In this document: in pieces, positions 8,155 to 18,100 of the stretch
Position numbering within the stretch: the stretch's first letter is position 1
Layout: the number at the start of each line of letters is the position of its first letter
Origin: Paenibacillus dendrobii
Lineage (GTDB): Bacteria; Bacillota; Bacilli; Paenibacillales; Paenibacillaceae
Assembly: GCF_009807035.1 (NCBI RefSeq)
Contig: NZ_WUBI01000001.1
Span: 1,302,001-1,366,000 of the forward strand
Direction: 5' to 3'
Length of the DNA: 64,000 bases
Notes under the pieces: generated by a model
Told to the model about the DNA's origin: nothing
Seen by the model: the letters and a program-made list of their open reading frames with translations, nothing else
Databases searched by the model: none
Position numbers and translations under genes: made by a program

Positions 8155-9990
8155 TTACTTGTTTTTGATGAGTGTCTCCTTCAGAATGCCAAGACCGATA
8201 GGAGCAAACGGACTAATGGTAGCCAGTGTCAGAGGGCTGACTGGCGTATCCGCTAGAGTATAACGGTAAATCTGTTTGTACTCGTATGTTGCAAGGATCT
8301 CAGCGTCATCTGCCGGAATCTTATCCGTCATGAACGTGATCGTCTTCGTAGAGTAGTCAATTGTATAATCCGCGCCCAGCGTTTGTTCGACGCAGTTGAC
8401 CTTAATGACTAGACTGAACGGAGTACCATCGTCCTTGAGGGATGGCTGATGAGACAAGTGGAAAGTAGCATTTGTGCCATTGCCTTTACCCAAATCTTCA
8501 TCTTTGGAAGTCTCTACGACCTCCAGTTCATCTAATTGCGAAATATTTTTCGGGTGAACGGCATAAACCTCGTCAAGCTTTCCGACAAATCCGTCGTTCG
8601 GATGCACAACATACATCGGAGAAATATGATACTTACCTGAGTAGACGGATGGATTAAATCGGGATTCACCTGCATCAATTTGCTTGTCATGCGTAATAAA
8701 AGCAAGATAATGCTTTTGATAATACGTACCGCCGATCGATTGTTGAAGCTGAACAGAGCTGTTACCATTGGAGGTATTATTACCGTAATCTATGTAAGTA
8801 GCTCCCAGCTTCAAGTCTTTCGCCCACACGACCTCATCCTTGGTTCTACAACCGGAAAGGATGACGTGGTTCTTTCGTGGCGACTTCCCGATCGTTGTCA
8901 TCCGGCCAATGTACAGCGGAGCATAATAAGTATTCTCTGCGCCAGCAGTCGGGTCAGGACGAAGGAACATAACAATACGGTCTTTGGTAAAGTTCCCCCA
9001 GAAATACATCGTCGAGTCGCGCTGCCACCCTCTATCGAAGTTATCCAGCGGCGTAAAAGATAAGGCTGTCGGCAAAGATGGATAGATATAGTAGATGCAG
9101 GAGTAGACCGCGTCCAGCATCTGTTTGGCATTATCAGGATCAAAGTTACGTGATTTAATGTCCCCGTAGTTAATTGTGCCTGACCCTGTGCCTGCTAAAA
9201 CCCGTACATACGATGCGTGAAGCTCTGCACCCGCGTCTGGGGCTGGTCTTGTATTGGCAATGGTGATTGTGTTTGCGCTATAGTCAACCGAAAAGTCCGT
9301 GCTAGGAATTTCAACTTGATTAATGTACAATCTCACAGAATCTGTCTTAATTGTCGTAGGCGTCGGGATTTGAAAAGTGCGTTTTGTTCCATCGCCATCT
9401 GGAAGGATGGATTCAGGATCTCCAACGCCGACAGAACCACTTGTTCCTTCGACGATCTTTTCAGATCGAACATCATCGAATGCAAAAAAGTAGAGTCTCT
9501 TTGGCATGCTTGGAGCATTAACCGCAGGGGCGTAAGATACCGTGAGCTTATCCGTAGGTTGTGGAGTATCCTTAGGCTTCACGACACCCGTGTAATAGTC
9601 TACGCTGTACTCCGTCTTTGGCAAAAGCACGCCATTTTTGTAAACCATCTCGGAATCCGGCTCTACCGGCCTAACAATGATTTGAAACTTATCCGTCGCT
9701 CCATCAACTAACTTAAGAGCTCCAAGCACGGAATTCTGAGAGATAAAATCTAGCTCTCCCGCTTTTTTCTGAACCCCGCCGTATCCAAATACCATCCCAA
9801 AGTTACGTACTTGACCGTCACTGCCTAAGGAGCGAAACAATCTCACATCTGCAAATTTAGTTTTTACATTCTTAGGGTCGCCAGTTACGGCGCGGTATTT
9901 AATGAACGTATCCCAACCGTTCGCATTGAACTTCTTTTCCAACTCTTCAGGAAACAACTGAATTGTAGAATCCCCATCGAACCATGCCAT
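8155..9990 (-). CDS. phage structural protein, paralogue C of a three-member family
   Basis: The protein has 611 residues and its start follows GAGGTGATGGATT. It shares with its two upstream neighbours the core motif RFNPSVYSGKYH followed by a V-V-H-P-x-D/E-G segment, and ends with the same P-x-x-P-I-G-L-G-I-L block. Between these it carries three copies of a ~65-residue beta-module, near residues 110-175, 205-275 and 515-590. The common pattern is T-x-F-x-I/L, then V-x-x-N-x-V, then D-Y-S/T-x-D-Y, then T-I-x-F/I, then A-x-Y. It is the most diverged of the three paralogues. There is no signal peptide. It is a tail-tip or fibre component by context. Confidence 0.6.
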   Translation of the reverse strand: MAWFDGDSTIQLFPEELEKKFNANGWDTFIKYRAVTGDPKNVKTKFADVRLFRSLGSDGQVRNFGMVFGYGGVQKKAGELDFISQNSVLGALKLVDGATDKFQIIVRPVEPDSEMVYKNGVLLPKTEYSVDYYTGVVKPKDTPQPTDKLTVSYAPAVNAPSMPKRLYFFAFDDVRSEKIVEGTSGSVGVGDPESILPDGDGTKRTFQIPTPTTIKTDSVRLYINQVEIPSTDFSVDYSANTITIANTRPAPDAGAELHASYVRVLAGTGSGTINYGDIKSRNFDPDNAKQMLDAVYSCIYYIYPSLPTALSFTPLDNFDRGWQRDSTMYFWGNFTKDRIVMFLRPDPTAGAENTYYAPLYIGRMTTIGKSPRKNHVILSGCRTKDEVVWAKDLKLGATYIDYGNNTSNGNSSVQLQQSIGGTYYQKHYLAFITHDKQIDAGESRFNPSVYSGKYHISPMYVVHPNDGFVGKLDEVYAVHPKNISQLDELEVVETSKDEDLGKGNGTNATFHLSHQPSLKDDGTPFSLVIKVNCVEQTLGADYTIDYSTKTITFMTDKIPADDAEILATYEYKQIYRYTLADTPVSPLTLATISPFAPIGLGILKETLIKNK

Positions 9991-10024
9991 AATCCATCAC
10001 CTCTTCATTGATATTGCCCCACTA

Positions 10025-11479
10025 CTAAGGAGTAGTAGGACTAGGAGTAATCTCATTTCCTTCGTCATCAACGGTATTCAGATAAATACCAATACCAGCT
10101 GGCCTAAACTGCGTACCGGGCTTTTTAGTCAAAGGAGAGACGCCTTCAACCAAGAAATAACGGTATACATCAAACTCATCAGGGCAATTTGATCGCTTAA
10201 CGCGAAGTTTGTTCGCATTGAACGAAAAAGCTGCCAACGCAATCGTGTCTTTTAGTGTGCCGCGAACGCCTTCTTCAGGATGTACCACATAAATCTTTGA
10301 AGTATGAACTTTCCCGCTATACCGAGACGGGTTGAAGTTATATTTATACAGCGGGTTCTCTGCGTTGTTCCAAGCCCTTGGATAATCACGTTTGCCATCT
10401 GCCGAGGAACGGGCTGGCGGCATTAAGTTAGGCGGCGAGTTCCAGGACAAGTAACTGGCTTGATATCTAGCTCCCAATTTGGCTCGGTGAATCATCACAT
10501 TGTCCAATCCGTTCGCCGGATTGACGGGATAGTTCTTCGTTAGCGGCATAATATTCGCCTGCTTAAGGGTCACGTTATCGAAGTCGTATTCCGCCACGCC
10601 TTGAATGTTTTTGGCAATCGGCACGGAGCCTGCAAACAAAGCATAGGCTTCGTCGCCTTCCTCAATCGGATCCAGCTTACCGAAATAAAATGGGATAATA
10701 GGGACTAAATTCCCTTCAGGTGCAGGTACATTATCGCTTTGGAGAATGAAGAAAGCATTGGTTTCAGTCAGTGTGCCTTTAATCGAAATTTCAGAGTCAT
10801 TCCACCAGTTGGTATACTGAACGGCAGAGTTATAGGCCGGATCGTAATAAGACTCAATCAATTTAGACCGAATGCCTGCTGGTACAATCGGAGATTGCAT
10901 TCTCGTTCCTTCCACTTTGGTGATCGTGAAGACCCCGCCGCCTCCGGTAGATCCCGCTGTTACCCATTCGGAAGTCTCCACTTCAATATCCAAGGATGCA
11001 CGTATCAATCCGTCCTCGGATGCATCAATCCAGGGAAGGCAAATATCATCAAGATTAGGCTTAAGTCCCGCTAAATTCTCTACGATATAGAAGTACATGG
11101 TCTGAGGAGAGCGGTATTTTCGAAATTCGTTGGTAGCCCATTCCGCAAATTCAGGAAGCGGAGTAGATCCTTTGTCAGGTGATTTCCCTAGTGCTCTAAT
11201 TTCTCCAAGAGTCATTGACCAGTATCCTACAAGGGCAAGTCCAAACATGTGGTTTTCTTTATTCGCGTAGATGAAATGTTCCGCCACACAGATAGGAAAT
11301 TGAGACTGAGCAGTACCAACGAATGTGGATTTCAATGTGTTGGCGTCAAAGACTACTTTCTTGAAGTTTGCAGCGACCTTCCACCCTTGTGATGCAAGAA
11401 GGTCTCCCAGACGCGGCTGCAAGTCTGATTCAATCACTTTAGGCGTGAATGAAGCAGGAGTCGTATCAATAAACGGCAT
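10025..11479 (-). CDS. phage structural protein, paralogue B of a three-member family
   Basis: The protein has 484 residues and starts at ATG after AAAGGGGTG. It aligns by eye along most of its length with the 890-residue gene upstream. Shared landmarks are LLASQGWKVAANFKKV near the start, TNWWNDSEISIKG in the middle, then KLGARYQASYLSW, DYPRAWNN, FNPSRYSGKVH, VVHPEEG, LVEGVSPLTKKP and FRPAGIGIYL at the end. It lacks the PKD and polyproline extension of paralogue A. The start lies 58 nt beyond the end of paralogue A, and the 35-nt gap to paralogue C shows no terminator. The family function is not known to me. The repeated paralogue layout suggests parts of one hetero-oligomeric ring or fibre. 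Confidence 0.6.
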   Translation of the reverse strand: MPFIDTTPASFTPKVIESDLQPRLGDLLASQGWKVAANFKKVVFDANTLKSTFVGTAQSQFPICVAEHFIYANKENHMFGLALVGYWSMTLGEIRALGKSPDKGSTPLPEFAEWATNEFRKYRSPQTMYFYIVENLAGLKPNLDDICLPWIDASEDGLIRASLDIEVETSEWVTAGSTGGGGVFTITKVEGTRMQSPIVPAGIRSKLIESYYDPAYNSAVQYTNWWNDSEISIKGTLTETNAFFILQSDNVPAPEGNLVPIIPFYFGKLDPIEEGDEAYALFAGSVPIAKNIQGVAEYDFDNVTLKQANIMPLTKNYPVNPANGLDNVMIHRAKLGARYQASYLSWNSPPNLMPPARSSADGKRDYPRAWNNAENPLYKYNFNPSRYSGKVHTSKIYVVHPEEGVRGTLKDTIALAAFSFNANKLRVKRSNCPDEFDVYRYFLVEGVSPLTKKPGTQFRPAGIGIYLNTVDDEGNEITPSPTTP

Positions 11480-11536
11480 GTATATCGCACCCCTTTACAT
11501 GATTTTCGTTCGTGAATTAGGTGAAACTCCCTCCGC

Positions 11537-14209
11537 TTAAATCGGGCATTTCACCAAGTATTCCCATTGGGAGTTACCCGTGGTGTTCGTTACAATAACC
11601 TTGATTTGAGTTACACCATTAACAGGAGTATAAGAGAACACTAGCGATCCTTTTCCTGCTACTTCTACGTTCGTTGTAGCGAGCAATTGATTCATATAGT
11701 AAACGTCCATTTTATCTGGAGCCGAATACATATCGTAATCAATTTGTACCTTGCCAGCCTTATTTCCCATCTCATGGAACTTCTCTGTGTATACTCCTCC
11801 GCCGGTATCGTTTGTCTGTCCACACTGCAAAGTATTCGGAGGTGGTGGCGGTGGCGGCGGTGGCGGTGGTACCGGTTTAGCAATGACCACAATGGTTGCT
11901 GTTGCAATGCCTGACTGTCCTAGTTCGTTCCACACAGTAAACTTCACCGAATATGTTCCTGGGCTGTTAAAGGTATAAACAGCACTTTCAGCTGAGTAAG
12001 TACCTCTATTGACATTACTGGATACTTCCCATTTAAAGTTCGTTAACGGTGAATGTCTGCTGTAATTTGTAACGAACTTCATGCTGCTGTCTTCTTCGAT
12101 TACGGAATACACGGGATCGATGGTTACTAGAAACTCTGGTGGCGCAGGTGGGAGAGGTGGTATCTCAGGAAGCACATAACCGGATTTCAGTATCCCTAAT
12201 CCCGCCGGCCTGAATGGTGTCGCTGGTCTTTTCGTTAATGGAGATACACCTTCGACAAGGTAGTATGAGTAAATCTCAAATCTATCTTCTTCATTAGGTG
12301 AACACCTCTCTTTATTAGCTTTCAATTCGTCACCATTCATTATAGTTAGGGGGGACACCAAAATAACATTTCGCAACGTTCCAAACTTGCCGTCTTCGGG
12401 ATGTACCAGCGTAGCCCGTGAGGAATGCGCTTTGCCACTATACCGAGAAGGGTTAAATTGAAACTTGTACGGATCGTTCATATAATTATTCCAAGCACGG
12501 GGGTATTTGTGGCCGTCTTCGTCTTGACGTAACGGCGGCATGGAATTGGCAGGGACACCCCATGAAATGTAATGAGCCTGATATCTAGCGCCGAATTTGG
12601 TCCTCTTGACCATAACAGAATCGATTCCGTTACTTGGGTAATGAGGGTAGTCTTTCATCTTTGGAAGCAGGACTTCTTGCTTAAGCGAAACATCGTCGTA
12701 ATCGAATTTTGCAGTGGCCTTAAGTGCCGCTTCAATGTCTGCATTCGGTTTGGTTAATGCAGACCCTGAGAATAAAGCAGACGGTACTCCATCCGCTGTT
12801 TTGTCCGTATGAATAACAATCTCAAGCCACATTCTTGCACCGATCGGGTTAAAACCACTAACCCCATCCCCACTTTCCGCTTCAATACTCACAGAGTTCT
12901 TTCCTTCGATCTCCGTGATATCAAACTGACCTATGAACTGTGCATCGTTCTTATCCCCTGTTGGTACATAATCACCCGTCACATTGAAATTCCCAATCTC
13001 CTGGCCGGCAATCGTGAGTTTGACCCATTCTTCCGGGAAATCTCCATTCACATCCCCCATGAGCCAAACCCTCACATAAGAACCTTGATTAACCATGGGC
13101 CTACTTGATATGATCGTGGAGGATCTTACCGTTGATTTGTAAAAATCAAATGTGATCTCGCGATTCACAACCTCTTCCTTCGTATCATCCGTATCGAAAT
13201 CCCCCATATAAATAGGGACGGCAGGGACCGCATTTCTGTCCCAAACAGGGCTGGTGTCTGCAAGAATAATCAACATTAAGGATTTTCCATCAATGAAACC
13301 TTTAACGATGACTTTACTGTCCTCCCACCAATTGGTATACTTCACATCGATCGTGGCAATCTTAGTCGTGTTCTCCAACTGAGGAACTCTCATGTGCGTG
13401 GTAACGATAGGTGATTGATACATCTGGGGAAACTTATCCGTGATTTTGAACTGGAGATTATTCGTCGCATCGTCAAGCCCCCACATCGAAGTCTGAATCT
13501 CGACATCAAGCGATAATCTCTTGAGCGCCCCATCAACGTCATTGTCCCACCCCGCCATCATCTTCCCGTTACCAATCCACTTCTCCAGCTGATAGGTATA
13601 TAAGGTAGATCTCTCGAAAAGGCCGTCTTCATTAGCCTTTTGAACAACCCATGAAAATATGCCTTCGTCCTGTGGTCTTAATTGAGTCCCATAATCAGCA
13701 TCAGGATCATAAATGACAAACGGAACTTTACAACCTGTGTATAGGATCGACGTATTTACATGAGCTAACTGGGCAAATCCAAACAGGTTGCCGGAAGCAT
13801 TCCTGACCACAACATGTTTGGCTACGTAAAAATCGAAATCATCCATAGCTTGTACGGTACTATAGTAGATAGCCGCCATTCCCGTCACACCGGCATGAAA
13901 CGTTAATTGAAGCGTCTTCTCATCCTTATTGACAACGGAATAATAAGATGTTGGACAAATCTCCCCATCAAGGTAAACATAGTAATCACCATGCAATGTT
14001 TTCGGAATCTCAATCACAGGATTCGCTAGTGGCAGGTAAAACCTCTTAATCGTTGGCTTTGTAAGGCGATTGAGATATGTCACTTTCGTAAATTCGGCTA
14101 CCTTCGTCCAGCCGTTATTCAGACAAATGCCAACAAGCCCATCTAACAAGTGTCTCTCTTCAATCATCGTGTCGACCCAGGGCGTTGGCTGGTAAGCAGA
14201 ATCTGCCAT
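11537..14209 (-). CDS. phage structural protein, paralogue A with PKD domain and polyproline hinge
   Basis: The protein has 890 residues and its start follows AGGTGACAAA. Residues ~1-690 are the family core: LLDGLVGICLNNGWTK, TNWWEDSKVIVKG, KFGARYQAHYISW, FNPSRYSGKAH, VHPEDG, LVEGVSPLTKRP and FRPAGLGIL. One beta-module lies at ~55-120 (GDYYVYLDGEIC). Residues ~705-785 form a PKD-like Ig fold ending YTFNSPGTYSVKF. Eleven consecutive prolines (positions 11838-11873) follow, then a C-terminal beta domain of about 85 residues. The PKD and hinge are absent from paralogues B and C, so this member has gained a projecting head, plausibly an adhesin. No catalytic residues were seen. Confidence 0.65.
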   Translation of the reverse strand: MADSAYQPTPWVDTMIEERHLLDGLVGICLNNGWTKVAEFTKVTYLNRLTKPTIKRFYLPLANPVIEIPKTLHGDYYVYLDGEICPTSYYSVVNKDEKTLQLTFHAGVTGMAAIYYSTVQAMDDFDFYVAKHVVVRNASGNLFGFAQLAHVNTSILYTGCKVPFVIYDPDADYGTQLRPQDEGIFSWVVQKANEDGLFERSTLYTYQLEKWIGNGKMMAGWDNDVDGALKRLSLDVEIQTSMWGLDDATNNLQFKITDKFPQMYQSPIVTTHMRVPQLENTTKIATIDVKYTNWWEDSKVIVKGFIDGKSLMLIILADTSPVWDRNAVPAVPIYMGDFDTDDTKEEVVNREITFDFYKSTVRSSTIISSRPMVNQGSYVRVWLMGDVNGDFPEEWVKLTIAGQEIGNFNVTGDYVPTGDKNDAQFIGQFDITEIEGKNSVSIEAESGDGVSGFNPIGARMWLEIVIHTDKTADGVPSALFSGSALTKPNADIEAALKATAKFDYDDVSLKQEVLLPKMKDYPHYPSNGIDSVMVKRTKFGARYQAHYISWGVPANSMPPLRQDEDGHKYPRAWNNYMNDPYKFQFNPSRYSGKAHSSRATLVHPEDGKFGTLRNVILVSPLTIMNGDELKANKERCSPNEEDRFEIYSYYLVEGVSPLTKRPATPFRPAGLGILKSGYVLPEIPPLPPAPPEFLVTIDPVYSVIEEDSSMKFVTNYSRHSPLTNFKWEVSSNVNRGTYSAESAVYTFNSPGTYSVKFTVWNELGQSGIATATIVVIAKPVPPPPPPPPPPPNTLQCGQTNDTGGGVYTEKFHEMGNKAGKVQIDYDMYSAPDKMDVYYMNQLLATTNVEVAGKGSLVFSYTPVNGVTQIKVIVTNTTGNSQWEYLVKCPI
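11838..11873 (-). repeat. GGT/GGC triplet repeat encoding polyproline
   Basis: The plus strand is an almost pure GGN repeat that is read on the minus strand as eleven CCN proline codons. It forms the stiff hinge of the 890-residue protein and is a likely place for copy-number variation. Confidence 0.8.
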
Positions 14210-14224
14210 TTTGTCACCTACTTT

Positions 14225-14608
14225 CTACTTCAGCATTTGATAATTGACCCACACGAACTTGGGCTTACCTCCGACATTAAAATATTCCAAATGGAATTGA
14301 GTACCTGCTTTGCAGGGAATAACTGCTGTCAAATACATTCCTTCAGGAACATCCTTGGTGAAAATATTCCGGCAGACTAGCTTATCACCGACATATAAAT
14401 TCCAGTAGTCTTTCGGTTCGTAATCAGATACTCCAACAGCAATGGACAGCAGTTCGCAATCCTCGGTAACGACAAGTTTGCTGTCATTCTTGCCTCCCTG
14501 CGACTCAATGATCGTTCCCTCTATATAAGGATCCGTTTTCGTAGGCATGAAAGGAGGATCCAGGCGCCCCCCAACAAGATAACTCGCAAAATTTGCTCCG
14601 TTAGACAT
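14225..14608 (-). CDS. small phage structural protein, unknown
   Basis: The protein has 127 residues. The start at ATG 14608 lies next to the stop of the preceding gene (14610), with a GGCGGTG site, so translation is probably coupled. The sequence is beta-rich (LVVTEDCELLSIAVGVSDY, DYWNLYVGDKLVCRNIF, GTQFHLEYFNVGGKP), which fits a compact beta-sandwich such as a baseplate or fibre-attachment protein. No signal peptide or membrane segment. The family is not recognised. Confidence 0.55.
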   Translation of the reverse strand: MSNGANFASYLVGGRLDPPFMPTKTDPYIEGTIIESQGGKNDSKLVVTEDCELLSIAVGVSDYEPKDYWNLYVGDKLVCRNIFTKDVPEGMYLTAVIPCKAGTQFHLEYFNVGGKPKFVWVNYQMLK

Positions 14609-14609
14609 G

Positions 14610-15038
14610 TTACACCGCCCTCGTATATTCTAATTTCAGATTCTTAAATAATCCGTTTTCTCGGATCAAAGTCCCCTGAATCGTACGGAAGGAAGTGATG
14701 TCTGTCTCTGCCTCAAGTTCTTCATTTACAAGGGAGCGTCCTTCGATTTCAATTAGGAATCCATAGATCAGCAGGCTCTCGTCCCTTTGAATAGATAATT
14801 TCTCGATGGTTCCGTTGTCATAGGTATACACAACCTTGGTTACAAGAGCAGGGTAATCCTGCATTTCACGGAAAGCCTCCACATTTAACACTTCGGGATT
14901 CGGGAGAATTCTATCTATTACGCTTAGATCATCACCGCTGCCGGCATATAGACCTTGTTTATTTAACTCCCTGCGAATGAGGTCTATAATCGGAAAGACC
15001 TCATTTGCGTTCATGAAATTTTGCTGATTATCCAACAT
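14610..15038 (-). CDS. small protein of the tail locus, unknown
   Basis: The protein has 142 residues from ATG 15036-15038, preceded by GCGAGGTGG. A longer frame begins with GTG two codons earlier. Residues ~1-30 are helical (ANEVFPIIDLIRRELNK) and the rest is beta-rich (ALVTKVVYTYDNGTIEKLSI, SLLIYGFLIEIEG). It is the first gene after the strong terminator that follows the hub/lysin, with a CTTATAATG element 20 nt ahead of its start, so it opens a new transcription unit carrying the fibre genes. Size and position resemble small baseplate connectors, but I do not recognise a family. Confidence 0.55.
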   Translation of the reverse strand: MLDNQQNFMNANEVFPIIDLIRRELNKQGLYAGSGDDLSVIDRILPNPEVLNVEAFREMQDYPALVTKVVYTYDNGTIEKLSIQRDESLLIYGFLIEIEGRSLVNEELEAETDITSFRTIQGTLIRENGLFKNLKLEYTRAV

Positions 15039-15057
15039 AACCACCTCGCTTCCATTG

Positions 15058-15066
15058 CATTATAAG
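15058..15066 (-). promoter_or_regulatory. CTTATAATG element (putative phage promoter)
   Basis: It follows directly on the T tract of the terminator at 15066-15114 and lies 20 nt ahead of the ATG at 15038. A -35 box would have to lie inside the terminator hairpin, which argues for a single-element promoter. Confidence 0.45.
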
Positions 15067-15114
15067 AAAAAGCAAGGAACAATTATCGCCGTAGACGTAA
15101 CTGTTCCTTGCTTC
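15066..15114 (-). terminator. rho-independent terminator after the hub/lysin gene
   Basis: On the minus strand AAGCAAGGAACA and TGTTCCTTGCTT pair around an 18-21 nt loop and are followed by TTTTTC. It starts just after the stop of the 1151-residue gene. Confidence 0.85.
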
Positions 15115-15118
15115 AAAA

Positions 15119-18100
15119 TCATGATGAGGGATTCGTAAGAGTTTCCCATGTGAGTTCCAGATAGTTCACAATGCCATGTTCATTCCCAACCATTCTGTTA
15201 CCTTTCACAAGGAAGTAATTCGCGGTGTATGTCTTACTGTCGTATACGTAAACCGCATCTAAAATTTCAATAAGCGGGTTTCCTTTGACAATTACGTTCT
15301 TGGTTCTTGCTTGACGTTTGATATCGAAGAATATCTTACTTGCTACAAGCTCCTTGGCTCCGCGCATGGAAGCTTCATCCTTCTCGTCCAACCAATTCTG
15401 CTGCACTCCTGCGGTTCTGATGTTCCCTTTCGTTGCGACAATGAGACTTTTATCGAAAAAATGCTCGATCATTCCAGTTGACCCGGAAATCATTAAGTGG
15501 TTTCTTACACCTGAGTAATCCGTTGAGGAACTCATGGATAGCAGGTTTTCTCCGTCCATGAATTCCCACTTCGAGCCTGATTGCACGGCCCAATCCGGGT
15601 AGTCCAAGAAATCCATCTTCATCAATCTGAACGTCCCGTATCTATCGCAATACGCACGGTATGGAATGTCTTGCATTAATGACTGTAATGCGTCCGAAGC
15701 CCTTGTCCCTACAGGAAATGTGACGGACGTTACGAATGGATTTTGCCAACCACCTACTGTCATGATCGACTCTTGGCTGACCGTTTCCAGCTCCCCCGTT
15801 TCATTATTGAACTTCATGAATGTGTTCTGACCTTTATTCACATCAATGTATACCGTGTCTTCAATAATATAGTCCGGGTTCATGAAGTCCTCTGCATGAA
15901 TTTTCCACTCACTCATCCCCGACGCGACGACGATATCCTCGATGACGGATGACTTAATCCATGCAAAAGCACCATTGTCGCCTGCATAAGCCTCTTCAGG
16001 AGGATATGACATAGGCTTGTAAAATACGAACTCCTCAATCATGTCGAACCTGTCAACGCAACTAAAAGAAACCGTTCGATTCTCCGAGTCCTCTTCGATT
16101 TCTCCTTTGATCAAGCCCGTAAACACCCTAACGACTTCTTCTCCGTACCCGGCATAGATCCTCACAGGCGTACCTTCACTGATGACATGACGAAGTTCCC
16201 CTTCTTCATAATACGTTAGCGGAGATTCAAGCACTTGGTACGAGTCGGGGAACTCAGGCTTTCTTTCCCAAGTTGGAGAATAGATCCCTTTGGCATTGTT
16301 TAGGGTCACTTTCGCCGTCGTAGACGCCATATCAAGATGCGTATTGATTTCCCAGCTCATAATATCGGTATCCAGGGTGAACATTTCCTCGAATACGAAA
16401 TCACCCACTTCATACCACTTATCTTTATATGAATTCGCAATGTGAGTAGCAAATTGCTCAATGGCGTAGTCATTAAATGCGTATTTTACACTATCCAGTT
16501 CAAAGGAGCCTGTTGTAACAGCAAAGAGAATCCTGCTTGTGTATGTGTAGTCGAAAGCCACACCGCGTATGCCTGTGTTCATCCAAACATCTTTTTTCTT
16601 GATATACAAATCCATGTCCGTATCATCATGACAAACCATAGTGTATTCGACAAAGTCCAACTTGTTATCATTACGATAAGAACCGCCGCCCTGCGAGTAT
16701 ACGTCATCATCTGTAATATGCAATAAAAAAGCTTTATTGCCATTACCTACAACAACTTTCGCCTTGGTGTTGGCAGCAACTTTGATCTTAAAATACATCG
16801 TGAATGGGAACTTTTTAATCTTGCCTAGACGTTCAATTCCTGCCTCACCACCGTTGGTAGAGATGAATTGAACATCGCCTTTATCCTTTTGAATGACCGT
16901 GCCATATGGAGTCCAGTTGTTAACTGAATTCATTTCATCCTCAAAGCTCCAAACCTGCTTCTGTTCCACAGTCTCAACGTCAAATTCATTGGCTTTTAGA
17001 TACAGAATACCAAATATACCTGTAGAGGCTTTGGAGGAGTTCGCTAGCGAAAATTCGATTTTATGATGCCCTTTGGGAATTGGAATGGACGGAGGGTAGG
17101 CGATTCCGTTTTTTGCGGATACTCCTTTAATCGTGGCGAGCACGTAATCATCTACCTTTACCGTGATTACATCGTCCATATCAAGATCTGTATAATAGGC
17201 CCAGCCAAGGTTTCCGTTCTTGAACCAATCATGCTCAAATGTTATGTTTTTTTTGACTCCTGCTCCTGCAGTTCCCTTGAATCCCAGTACGTTCACTTGG
17301 TTGCTGCCATCTTTGACGTAGAACTGAGTTGAGCCGTTTAATGATGTGTACTTCTTAGGGTCTAGCACTGGCTTCGTATTAAAATCTTTGAAGTAAGTCT
17401 GCTGCGTTGTTGTTTTATTGACCTGGTAGGTGACCAATTCCTGCATCGGTTGAGTGCTTACGGGAGTACCGGTTTCACCGGATCCTCTAGCTTTACCATC
17501 TCCCCATGTCTTGACTCGCACAACGATATCTCGACGACCGAATTTCAAGGCTTTCGCATTCGTCTCCATAAGAATATCAACACGATCACCCTTGATATCC
17601 CCACCGGTGTCGTCGGCTAAGTAATCCCCCCAGCTTACGCCGTCTACGATGAGTTCAACGGTACTCTTCAGTGGAATGACGGAGGGATCTACGGCGATGA
17701 TCTTCCAATTTTTCCATACCCGAACATCCGTGCCGCCGCGTGTAATCCCTATGCATCCGGGACAGGCCGCAATATATGCCGTTGCCTCCACGTGAAATTG
17801 CACATGCTCTGCCGTACCTGAACCCGTTGTGACCTTGCCCTTAGATGGCGTTTGAACCGTCTTTTTTCCACGGAGAAAAGGCTCCGGATTCTGCGGCACG
17901 TCATCCTTCCTCACCTCGAAATGCAAATGAGAACCATCCCCGCCACCGGAAGTAATGATGTGACCACTATTCCCGCCTAGCCCCAATGCTGACCCGGCAG
18001 ATATCTTTTCTCCCTTGTTTACGCTGATTTTGCTTAAATGGGCGTAACGGGTTGACCAGCCGTTACCGTGATTTACATATACCACCTTACCGTACCCGCC

